Assembly (NCBI GenBank): GCA_038093515.1
Contig: JBBPSI010000011.1
Location: 62,001 to 126,000 of the forward strand
Direction of reading: 5' to 3'
DNA length: 64,000 bases
From: Butyriboletus loyo
Lineage: Eukaryota; Basidiomycota; Agaricomycetes; Boletales; Boletaceae
Part shown: positions 1 to 8,989 of the stretch, one piece after another
How the letters are laid out: every line of letters starts with the position of its first letter
Numbering within the stretch: the stretch's first letter is position 1
Position numbers and translations under genes: made by a program
Notes under the pieces: generated by a model
What the model was told of the DNA's origin: nothing
Seen by the model: only the letters and a program-made list of their open reading frames with translations
Databases searched by the model: none

Positions 1-159
1 GAACGCCTGCAATGTTCCGCACTGGTGATCACTCTCGACAAGTCGTTCAATGAGCTCAACGATCTTTTACACTCATTCATGTACGTCGGTGGAAGTGTTG
101 TCACTAAACCACCCTTCCAGGTTAACCCAGCGTATATTCTCGTGGGGTTGGAGATTTAA
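1..159 (+). CDS. C-terminal fragment of a protein, possibly fungal ornithine decarboxylase antizyme
   Basis: Frame 1 is open from the first base to a TAA at 157-159 and gives 52 residues that look like a globular C-terminus. The piece has a helix-like stretch (LDKSFNELNDLLHSFMYVGG), then VVTKPPFQV, and ends in ILVGLEI. From memory this resembles the end of fungal ornithine decarboxylase antizymes, the small polyamine-induced inhibitors that target ODC to the proteasome. That assignment is an inference from a short stretch and could be wrong. Antizyme genes carry a programmed +1 frameshift in their 5' part, which would lie outside this window. The next gene starts 208 bases downstream on the same strand. 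Confidence 0.5.
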   Translation, partial: ERLQCSALVITLDKSFNELNDLLHSFMYVGGSVVTKPPFQVNPAYILVGLEI

Positions 160-367
160 GGTGGAGAGCTGATAGCATGGTCGAGGGAATGTGTTTGTTG
201 AACATGCGTGTTGTCGAGTTGAAACGCGTCGTAAATCCTAATGCACATAGTCTTATGTACACCCATCAATGGCATTGCCTTCGCTTTGTCCCGCAGCTCC
301 CACGCAGACTATTAGAGCAAGTGGTTCTTGACGCTGTCGAGTTTGCTCGTTCCACCCGACTTTCGCG

Positions 368-1451
368 ATGGCCGTTCTGATGGATATCATCCTTTCCCTG
401 GTGAAAGTTTTGTGTGGTGGTTCGACGACTCGAGAACAGCCGCCTGTCGAATACCAGAAATCTTATCCAGAGCCACCTCACCAACAAGCGATAGTCACCT
501 GCCCAGAGAAGCCCCGAGTACCTGAACATTATCGTCAAGTGAGTGTTGTCCCGTATATGACGCCCTTGGAAGGCCAATTGTTCCTCGAATGCGTCATAAA
601 CGAGATGATACCCTTGACACATTCATACACAGGAGCAAGAATCGAAGCCAGTACCTCAGTCTCATCCAGAACACAGACCACATCAGGTACGTCTCCTCTG
701 GACCTTTTCTCGCTTCCCGGAGCGTGATTTACCTCTCTCAAGGACCAGAACCAGATCAACCAGCATGATGAGCATTATATGGCCCTTCGCGCCAAAGCGA
801 ACGAATGTGGTGACTTGATGGCGCGGTGTTTTCAAGAAAGTCATGAAGCCTACAGTCGGGGTGATGGCGCTCGTGCCAAGGAGCTTTCGGGGCAAGGGAA
901 ACAACATGAACGAACGATGGAGAGCCTCAATGCCGAAGCCAGTGCTTGGATATTCAGACGTGAGTGTGATCCTTTATCCGCGGAGAGGCATGCTAGACCT
1001 TGCGACGTGGGATAGAAAATAACCTGGTATGGCCTTGCGGACCACTCTTCTTTCTTTCTTTCTGTATTCATGTGACCCTCGGCAGGATAGTAAACCCGGG
1101 GAACTCGATCTCCACGGCTTGTACGTCAAAGAGGCGGTTTCGTATGTTGATAAGAGCATTCGAGAGGCTCGCCAAAGAGGCGACGCTGAGATGCGACTCA
1201 TTGTTGGCAAGTCGCACCCCTGATCGCAAGTCGTTGCCGACATCACTCAATGATTATGCTAGGCAAGGGCCTGCATTCTGATGGTCATGTCGCAAAGATC
1301 AAGCCTGCAATCGAGGATCTCATGAAGAAGTAAGGAATGAACCATCTAACCTAACGACCTCTCATGACATTCATCATACTTTTTTAGGCATAACATACCC
1401 ACCGAAGTTGACCCCCACAACGCTGGTGTACTTGTCGCGCGGTTGTTTTAG
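368..1451 (+). CDS. Smr-domain protein A with DUF1771 (paralogue of the gene at 41779-42660)
   Basis: Read as seven exons: 368-538, 633-686, 743-959, 1016-1026, 1086-1206, 1263-1329 and 1388-1451, giving 234 residues with every phase consistent. The order is a short hydrophobic N-terminus (VLMDIILSLVKVL), a low-complexity linker, a DUF1771 helical segment (YMALRAKANECGDLM to LNAEASAWIFR), then an Smr domain with LDLHGLYVKEA, GKGLHSDG and a C-terminal NAGVLVARLF. Smr domains bind or nick nucleic acid; the LDLHG and G-x-G-x-H-S motifs are present. Exon 4 is only 11 nt and the intron after exon 5 has a GC donor (GCAAGT at 1207). The same microexon and downstream exon layout recur in the paralogue. 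The cellular role is not known from sequence; the N-terminus suggests a membrane or organelle location. Confidence 0.88.
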
Positions 1452-1850
1452 AATCAAATGCAGAGACCTTGCTGGACCTTGGCGCCGTTGGTCACCGGAC
1501 CCACGGATGTCACGGACGTCCAGATGCCAAGCAACTGGCCAGGACTCTTGATACCAATTTGAGTGATTGTTAGGTCCCACACTCCGAATCGCAGCTGGGT
1601 AAATTTCGCAGACGGTGATATCCCTTGTGGTGACACCGGGCCAAGCCGCCGTCATGGAATTGGTCACATCGGGCACTGTTCTGTATATATCTGAAATATA
1701 TTGGACCGAAAATGCGTGCAGGGGTCTTTCAGATGAGTCGAACGAACTGGCAACTCGTGTGTGCATGTAAGAACAAGTGTGAAACCAAGCCAGCGAATGG
1801 AGATGTTCACCAACCTCGCATGACGACTCCACCTCGTCTCGGACCACTAG
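1452..1850. other. Intergenic region between Smr protein A and the J-domain gene
   Basis: About 400 bases with no frame that looks conserved. A long minus-strand open frame crosses this stretch but has no recognisable domain and runs antisense into the J-domain gene. It presumably holds the 3' end of the Smr gene and the promoter of the J-domain gene. I see no clear TATA box. Confidence 0.5.
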
Positions 1851-2592
1851 ATGTCGAGCTCTAATATCCTCAAACAATCGACTCGCCGAACCCAAAATAT
1901 TCCGCGTCACGTCGCTCACTGGTCTTGCAGACATGCGTCCACGGGTTCTAACCCGTATCCATACCCTACGTATCCGGATCCACAACCGCACCAAATTTTT
2001 CACCTACCCAGATCCGCCACTCAGCAGCAGATAAAAGAACGATGTCGGTCACTCTGCGCTGCGCATACCCATCGGTTTACTCAAGCATTTTTATTTCTTT
2101 CTATGATTAGACTATGACCTCGTTCGCATCTACCATCCGGATTCCCCCGTCGCTCGAAAGCACCCTGCGGAGATAGCTCAAGCCCGGTTCCAGGCTATAT
2201 CCAAGGCGTATGACCTGATGCGGGGCAAGAGCGACATTACCGGGGATGTATTGACCAGTCGCGAACGCCATGTGGATCCGATACGATTTAAACCCAAGGC
2301 GCCGAGACGTCCCCATTTTGACGAGACCAAGGGCGACGAACGTTGGAAGGAGAGGGTGTTGTTCGGGGCGACAGTACTCGTAAGTCACGCTTTTTTTGGC
2401 ATCACGACGTGCTTTCATCGACGATCACGACGTCTACAGGCCATCGTTGGATTTGTCGTGCAAACCACTGTCGTTCGTCACAAAGCCATCGTTCAGGTCA
2501 CCAATGGTACTCGGGCGACTTCGTCTAGGCCAAAGCATCCCTTGGCTGATGAAGCGTTGACCGAACCAACTGAATCCGTACGCTCCCGATGA
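1851..2592 (+). CDS. J-domain (DnaJ-like) co-chaperone, probably mitochondrial, with a C-terminal membrane helix
   Basis: Three exons (1851-2043, 2111-2379, 2440-2592) give 204 residues. The basic, Ser/Thr/Arg-rich N-terminus lacks acidic residues and resembles a mitochondrial presequence. The J domain follows: HQIFHLPRSATQQQIKERYY, then DLVRIYHPD with the HPD triad at about residues 73-75, then AISKAYDLMRGK. HPD is the contact that stimulates Hsp70 ATPase. A hydrophobic helix lies near residues 147-163, spanning the second intron, followed by a short polar tail. The first intron uses a GTCGGT donor, chosen because it restores the R-Y-Y-D-L helix of the family. There is no Gly/Phe region or zinc finger, so this is a type III J protein. 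Its Hsp70 partner is unknown. Confidence 0.85.
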
Positions 2593-3322
2593 TCGTGATC
2601 GTTTACGGTGGCCCATTTGCCTTGCATCTGCTTCAAGTAGTACTAGTAGAGTGTGTATTCACTCAGTGGGGATTCGCGAGTAATAAGGACGCGAAGTTGG
2701 GACCGCTTCACTGAGGCCCAGAACATGGAGCTAATTCGTTTCATGCCACAGTTAGTGTTTAGATCTGTCAGAACCAACAGCTAGCATCAGAAATAACGGA
2801 CATCACTTGAAGTCGACGTCCATGCATCCAACACCTCCAACGCTGTCATTGTCATGGTAGCGAGACAAAATAATCGATATAAATGGTTACAAAGAATAGA
2901 TAGCTAGGGACGAACAACCAATGAAAGGGTATAGATTTACATAATGTGGCATCCCTTATTTCCCTTCATCATTCATTTATTATCACGTGAAGGCTGTGGG
3001 AATGTGCCTGCAAGGTACCTGGACGTTTGCGACCCTCCTTCCCACTTCGTGGGATCGGGGAACTTGCAAGCACTTGAAGCAGCGCCCACAGCAACAACAA
3101 GTCTACGATCTGATTACAATATTTCGTATGTAAAGTAGGGCTATAATGGTACGTCAATTGAAGTATATATGTCAAACGGTGGCATAGCGTGGCAAAACTT
3201 GTCGTAAACATTCGTAACAATCGATAGCACGAAGATTACGTCCGGGAAAACACACAACTTGGCCATGCGAACTTCTGGTCTCACTGTCTCGCGATAGATC
3301 TCCAGGTTCGAAGGCTACGTTA
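2593..3322. other. Intergenic region between convergent J-domain and Zn2Cys6 genes
   Basis: 730 bases between two stop codons on opposite strands. It is relatively AT-rich, especially 2870-2950. The open frames here are short and show no domain. It should hold both 3' UTRs; I see nothing else in it. Confidence 0.5.
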
Positions 3323-6300
3323 TCAGAATTCATATGCATAGGCTGGATTATAATCCCAATCACTTGCCCAACCAGGTCTACGAAATAATGATAATGTGAG
3401 CCACACACAAGAATGCATAGACACACGTACCTTGTTCGGTCAGGACCAGTATTACTTACGATGTCTGGGTCTGTCGGCACAGAAGACACGGACCCGCCAT
3501 AAGACGCGCGGCTGGCTATGGCATACTGTCGGCAGATGGGGGGTCTGTATTGTGTTGTGGATGTTTCGTGCGTGGCCCTTTCATCAAATAGGGTGACTGG
3601 TCGAGAATAGATGCTGGATGTTGATGACCTTCGGTCACCAAGTTCCGTGTGCATGGAAAGTCTATCGTAACTCCGTTGTGATCGAAACATGGGAGTTTGC
3701 GTTGGGGCGGACTGGTCGCGTTGACACGAAGGGGACGAAGATGGAGATGGCAGAGCACCGGGTACAGGATACCGGGTAATGTGAGAGTACTCAAAGAAGT
3801 GAGGGCCCCGCTCAGATGGCTCAACCTGGGTATCGTAGGTATACGTATTGACGGATGGTGGAGCAATGCGATACTCGGGCGGTGGATTTCGGTAGTCCCC
3901 AAGTATTGTATAGTCTGGCGGGGCAACGTCGCGGTAAGCGCGATCATCAAACCTGGGAGGGTAATGGTGTGAAAGAGCGTCGTTCTTGGGAACGCTTGGT
4001 TCAAACCCGCCGAGACTATGAGGGAACGAAGAACTGAGATCGTTCCTATCGATCCGGCATTTAGTGAATTTCGCGAAAAAGAAGGGTAATTAACGCTGAC
4101 AAGTACATTTCCGCGTTCCTCCAGCGATGTTTGACTGCCTCCAAAAATTCGACGAAAATCGAAACCTCTTCAAGCAGCTCAGCCATGGCTAGCGATAGAG
4201 GTGACTTGATGTCTTCGAACGTGTCGCATCTCTGCTTGCGTTCTTGCCATTTTAGATCCCAAAAGTTCATGAGCAAAATCGCGGCGCAGACATGTGAACC
4301 CAGGATGAAGGTAGGAATGTTCGAGTAACCGCGGCTCATCTGAGCCTTCAAGATGCGGGAAACGCATTTGCCAGCGTTGACACAAATTCCAATACAGGGG
4401 ATGGGCATATTGACATGCGGAATAATGTTCATGGGTGATTGAAGAGACGGTGGGCCAAAGGGTCGATAAATGATTATCTGGATCAGGTAGTAGGTAATGT
4501 ATAGCGTTGCTGACTGATTTGAAAACAGCGGGTCTTCGATGTGAGGTGACCAGCGCACTGACAAAAAGTTAACCCTGAGACGCAGAGCTCGCCAGGAAAT
4601 CACGCTCACAGTGCTTTGGGACCGAATCTAGCCATTCAGTCAGCGCATGATTCAGTTGTGCTAAAACCTCCTGCCACCGCGGACGCGCGGCACTCAATAG
4701 TAACTTTGACCTATCAAGGGCATACTTGCCAAGGATATCAATTAATGATTCTTTACGGAATGGGAAAACGCACGATCGTTCTCAGGGCATATGCCGCAAT
4801 CTTTGTCAATTTGAGGTGTGAATTAAAGGCGGCTATCTTTGATGGTTTGCCAGGGGGTTGTTGAAATGCCTTCTCTGGGTCTTCTGTTTCCCAGTACTCG
4901 TCGTCGACTTCCAGTGGAAGTTCTGCGTCGAACCTTCACAAACGAAGTGGTCAGCCAAAATATGTAGTCAGCAGTGGGACCCGCCCTTACTCTTCCTCGC
5001 CTGAACAGCATGGCCGTCCTAAAGCAGAGCTTACTATTCTATCCTGAAGGACAAGAACCCAAAACGCCCTTTTCCACAGCTCCCCTTCAATACTTGGTTT
5101 GTCCCCGTAGATTTTCTTCCGATGTGCTCCGACATCCTGTGCTTTGCGAAGACCGACACTAATGAAAAGCCATGTAACTGGATCAAATGCCGTGCCGCGC
5201 ACGAACATGCCAAACAGCTGTTTGGTGAAGGTGTTACCAAAACAACCTCATATTAAACATTTCATTACACTTACCGACGCGGTCTGGACTTCGAATAGAC
5301 AAGGCGGATGAAAAAGGCTAAGTGAACCACGATGAATATCTGTGATCTTGAGTATCCATTACGTGCGGCAGCAAGAAAACCACGTACCAACTGCAGCGTT
5401 AAAGAACTTCCAACCAGCACGCTGCCACTTGTATTCTTCAATGAGCCTTTTGGCCTGGGAAACATCATATTTACCGCCATCAAGAACACGGGGATCATCA
5501 CTCCAGCGGCTTGCAACAGCGAACATGCTTAAACAGAGGCATCCGAACCATATGTCCCTGTGCTGCAAACCTTCTCTCCACTGTCGTTCGAACGTCGGAC
5601 GGTGAAATAACGGAAGAAATGGGTTGATATTTTCAAAATATAGTTTGATCAGGTTGCCAGCGAGGTCTTGGGGTGGAAGTTCTTCAGCAAGTAAGCAGGA
5701 CAGGTCCTCGAGTCGATCTCGAAAGCCTTCGAATGCAAGTTCCCACTAAAAAATATATATATTAGATTCAAGTTTTTGGGGAGTGAGGTCAAAGCTGAAA
5801 CAGGATCCCGAACTCACTGGAGGGGTAGTCCAAAATTCGGAGCGCCGCAATGCTTCAGCATTAATCGGGCTAGTACTATCGCAAGTTGAACGACTGCGCT
5901 CCTTTCCACCAGTTATACGGTTGACGTGTTCGTCTCTCAGCTTCCGGGTCGGTTCGATAAGCTTAAAGTAACTACTCTTGCCGTGGAAACGAACTTGATT
6001 GTCCGCTAAAGGACGGTGATCGTGAGTAGGTTCTAGCCCCCGAAGCGTCAAACGTTTCATTCCACGGGAAACGCTGAGCTCTCCGACTTCTTCACTGTCT
6101 GAGGACATATAGCCATCTGATGACACATCTGAGTCACTCCGCGGTGTACCTGCGGAACGCAAGCTACGGGAGCCCATACATGTCGATTGATTTGTGGCCT
6201 TGGAAGAGGAGAGAGTATTGGACTGTAAAGATCTGGAAGGTGAACCTTTTGGTCTGGAAGAAGATGCGGACGGTGATGTTGAATTTTCGTGAGATGACAT

Positions 6301-7017
6301 ATGGCAGGGGGGTTCGAGGTCAGTCTTCCAAGAGTCACGAATCACTGGGGGTCCAAACTCCTCGGAGAAGTCGGCATCAGGACGGAGCTATGGAGAAAGC
6401 ATGATCAGATCATGTTCTAGTTACCAAGAGCGATATGAACGGAAGGGCGTGTCACCACTGGTTTGCAGAAAGGCTGGTTCCCGCGTGGGGAGTCAAGGGC
6501 TTGCGGAGGAAGCGAATCCGCTTGGGCAGCAGATAGACAAGCAAAACGCACAAAAAGTACTCACGCGCTTCAGGAGAGCCTCCATCTTCTCTAACCTATC
6601 CTCCAAGCTGGTGACATAGCTGTAGGAGGCGTCAATCCCGTAGGATGACGTTTGACAAGTACTCACGCCTTCGGAGGACCTCTAGGCTTGGAGGCCTCGC
6701 TGAAGAAGAAATCAGGGTGTGCGAGGGAACGGGAGAATGAGTACGAACACATAAGAGCAGGTTTTGCGATTCTGTGTGCAGTTTGTACAGATGTTGTCTG
6801 GCATGCGGGGGCCATCGCACTTTGTCTTCCTGCGACGACAAGCATCGCAAGCACGCTCGATCTTGCGCTTCTTGTAAATGGCGTCTGGAGAGAAAGGGTG
6901 TGCGTGACAGATTGGGAGCATGGATGCGGGGGGAGGGAGGGGATGGGTGGAGAAGGAGGGTTCAGCGAGTTCTATGACGTTGGTGGCATGGACGGTGTGA
7001 GAGTAGTAGGGCTGCAT
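3323..7017 (-). CDS. Zn2Cys6 (fungal-type) transcription factor with fungal-specific TF domain
   Basis: A multi-exon minus-strand gene. Near the N-terminus (about residues 57-88) is a binuclear zinc cluster, ACDACRRRKTKC followed by NICTNCTQNRKTC, spacing C-x2-C-x6-C-x9-C-x2-C-x6-C, preceded by a basic KKRKIER stretch. Next come EASKPRGPPKAYVTSLEDR and EKMEALLKR, a linker and dimerisation coiled coil. A Ser-rich region (about 6000-6330) leads into the fungal transcription factor domain, recognisable by NPFLPLFHRPTF (about 5600), DIWFGCLCLSMFAVASRW and a TWLFISVGLRKAQDVGAHR segment near 5100. The tail is Pro/Ser/Tyr-rich and ends SDWDYNPAYAYEF. The family binds CGG-containing sites as dimers and often controls carbon or nitrogen metabolism; the regulon cannot be read from sequence. 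Start is the first ATG upstream of the zinc cluster. Confidence 0.88.
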
Positions 7018-7268
7018 GGCGGGAGACGAAAGAAGAGACCGTCGAGGTATTTCGGGTGATCTTGAAAACCAACCACATTCGCCATTTTACTCATACGACA
7101 TCTGGTCGGAGCTTGAATATTGTGGTCTCGTTGCTCGGTGCCGTTACTTTTTTTTCCAGTTTTATTAATTTATTCGACTTGTGCCTGGTCGGTCAGCTAA
7201 TAGCCACGATCGTACCCCGTCCCCGATAAAAAGTTCCGTCTGTGGGACATTCGTAGTCATCCGTCTCC

Positions 7269-7628
7269 ATGTACGCAACTATCTTGTCCCGCCGTCTTCA
7301 GCTACCCCCTGCAGTCCCATTGCGTGGACTTGCCTCGGCGTTGAATCGGCCTTGCCCTCCCCCGCTCCCACGCGAACAGCAACGAGAGTTCGAACAACTC
7401 CAGCGCGCCGCTCAATTGCCCCTCTCATCACCCGCCCCTTCCCGACAAGAGACAGAAGCAGAGCTCACCCTCCATCCCGACGCGAGAAAAACCCTGAAGC
7501 CAGACTTTGAGGGTGACACCAACCCTCTGACAGGCGAGCAAGGAGGACCAAAGACGGAGCCTGTCGGAAAGTGGGTCGAGGGAGACGACGGCGACTGGAG
7601 CTTCAAGGGTCGAGTCTCCGACTTTTAG
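7269..7628 (+). CDS. SDH8: Succinate dehydrogenase assembly factor 4 (SDHAF4/Sdh8 family)
   Basis: A single-exon gene of 119 residues. The first 25 residues (MYATILSRRLQLPPAVPLRG) form an Arg-rich, acid-free presequence typical of matrix import. The C-terminal block GEQGGPKTEPVGKWVEGD, then DWSFKGRVSDF at the very end, is the hallmark of the DUF1674/SDHAF4 family. These proteins bind the flavinylated SDHA subunit in the matrix and protect it until it pairs with SDHB during complex II assembly. Length and the end at F-stop match the family. SDHAF2, which acts on the same subunit, is encoded in this window at 26014. Confidence 0.93.
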   Translation: MYATILSRRLQLPPAVPLRGLASALNRPCPPPLPREQQREFEQLQRAAQLPLSSPAPSRQETEAELTLHPDARKTLKPDFEGDTNPLTGEQGGPKTEPVGKWVEGDDGDWSFKGRVSDF

Positions 7629-7851
7629 ATCAGGTACTTGGCTACGCTCTCTATGCATCGCCGACCTCCTCATCGACATACCCTTCGAGTTGGTCAAACC
7701 GTACGAGGCTTATTTATCATAATCAAAACAAGCCCTAGCCACTACGTCGCGGCCATTTTGCTTCAAGTTACATTGTCAGCATTGAACAAGAACGTTACAT
7801 ATACTAGAATTAGAAGCGACATTTTTTTTACCCCTCCCACCAAACGATTGC

Positions 7852-8450
7852 TCATCGTCTAATTCCACGAGCTGCAGGCACACCGCGACCACGACGAGCT
7901 GTAAAAAGAGAGATTGTTAGTATGCTCGGAGCATACCCGAGTCGTGGTAATCACCGTTTGCTAGAAAGGAGACATCGTGAACATGTGACCGCTACGATAA
8001 GAGTCGGATCAACGAACCTCGCATAATGGTAGCACGTCCACGCGCTGTACCAATCCCGCGTCCCCGCATGGCGTTCGGACCAACCCGTTTGAACCTGTTG
8101 GCCCTCAGTCGCGGACAAATAAATCAGTACATTCAAACGCACATTGGAGCATTCTGGAGCATGTCCGGCACAATGAAGAATCTAACCATACTTCCCCTGA
8201 TGTAGACCTGATCTAGCTGGGAGACACGCCCATCTCGCCCAGTCACAGTGATATCCTTCAAGGATATGTTAAGATTGTCCTCGGCTGGAGGTAATAAGAT
8301 GATCAGACTAGTCATGCAACACATGTAAAATGTACGACCTTCTGCGAGTTTTCCGCGATAAAGTTGGCCAGTCTTGAGTTCTACAGTCACGGTGTGACCA
8401 AGAGACTCGTGTAATAGCTTGACGGGAACACCAAGACCAGCTGTCGCCAT
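7852..8450 (-). CDS. SMD3: Small nuclear ribonucleoprotein Sm-D3
   Basis: Four exons give about 125 residues. The start is [19 protein letters not shown]. The Sm1 motif includes [17 protein letters not shown], interrupted by an intron just after it; Sm2 is the [19 protein letters not shown] segment. After [19 protein letters not shown] comes an RG-rich tail ([16 protein letters not shown]), the usual target of symmetric arginine dimethylation. Sm-D3 is one of seven Sm proteins forming the ring on U1, U2, U4 and U5 snRNAs. Three introns split the short gene, fitting an intron-dense genome. It shares its upstream region with the divergent CLC gene. Confidence 0.95.
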
Positions 8451-8989
8451 TGCTTTTGTTGATGGTGAGTGTAAGGTGTAGTGTTTGTGTGTGTTTGTTC
8501 GACTGCCTCTCTAATCAAGCTCAGATCATCAAGGCCTAGGAACCCGAAGGCTGGCAGGTGGTTACCCGTTAGTATGATCATGCTTGTGTGAGGTGCAGCG
8601 TACTGCCCATAGAGGCCTCCAGGTGTCCTTCAAGCAGCTCGTCAGTCTACAGTGAGGATCGAGCCATGTTTAGGACGTTTGTCAAGAACGGGAAGCAATT
8701 GGTTCCCGGATCCTGTACGCCGGTGGGAAGTTACCCAGGTGACCGGTGACGGGCCTATTGCTATTGGTCTGACAATTGGCATGTCTCTGCCAAGACATGA
8801 CAGCCCTACTTTGACCGCAACATTATTGGTCGTAGTGGCAGGAGTCGCCACTAGATAGCACCCGCTTCTTCTTCTTTTCCTTTCGTTCACCATCTCCAGG
8901 TAGACCCCACCTTACATCCAGAGGTCACGGTTAATCCCGAGTCTGATTTTTACAGCGTGACTTCCGCAGTCTGAAGAGTGCACTTTGCG
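8451..8989. promoter_or_regulatory. Divergent promoter region of SMD3 (-) and CLC gene (+) with four ATTGG (CCAAT) boxes
   Basis: About 540 bases between the two divergent start codons. ATTGG, the reverse complement of CCAAT, occurs at 8698-8702, 8763-8767, 8775-8779 and 8825-8829, all within 132 bases. CCAAT boxes are bound by the Hap2/3/5 (NF-Y) complex in fungi. A pyrimidine-rich stretch (about 8866-8884) lies nearer the CLC start. The motif matches are visible; that they are functional is inference. Confidence 0.4.

Noticed and set aside
1374..2003. 209-codon open frame on the minus strand
   Set aside because: No domain or natural composition; it lies antisense to the J-domain gene and its promoter.
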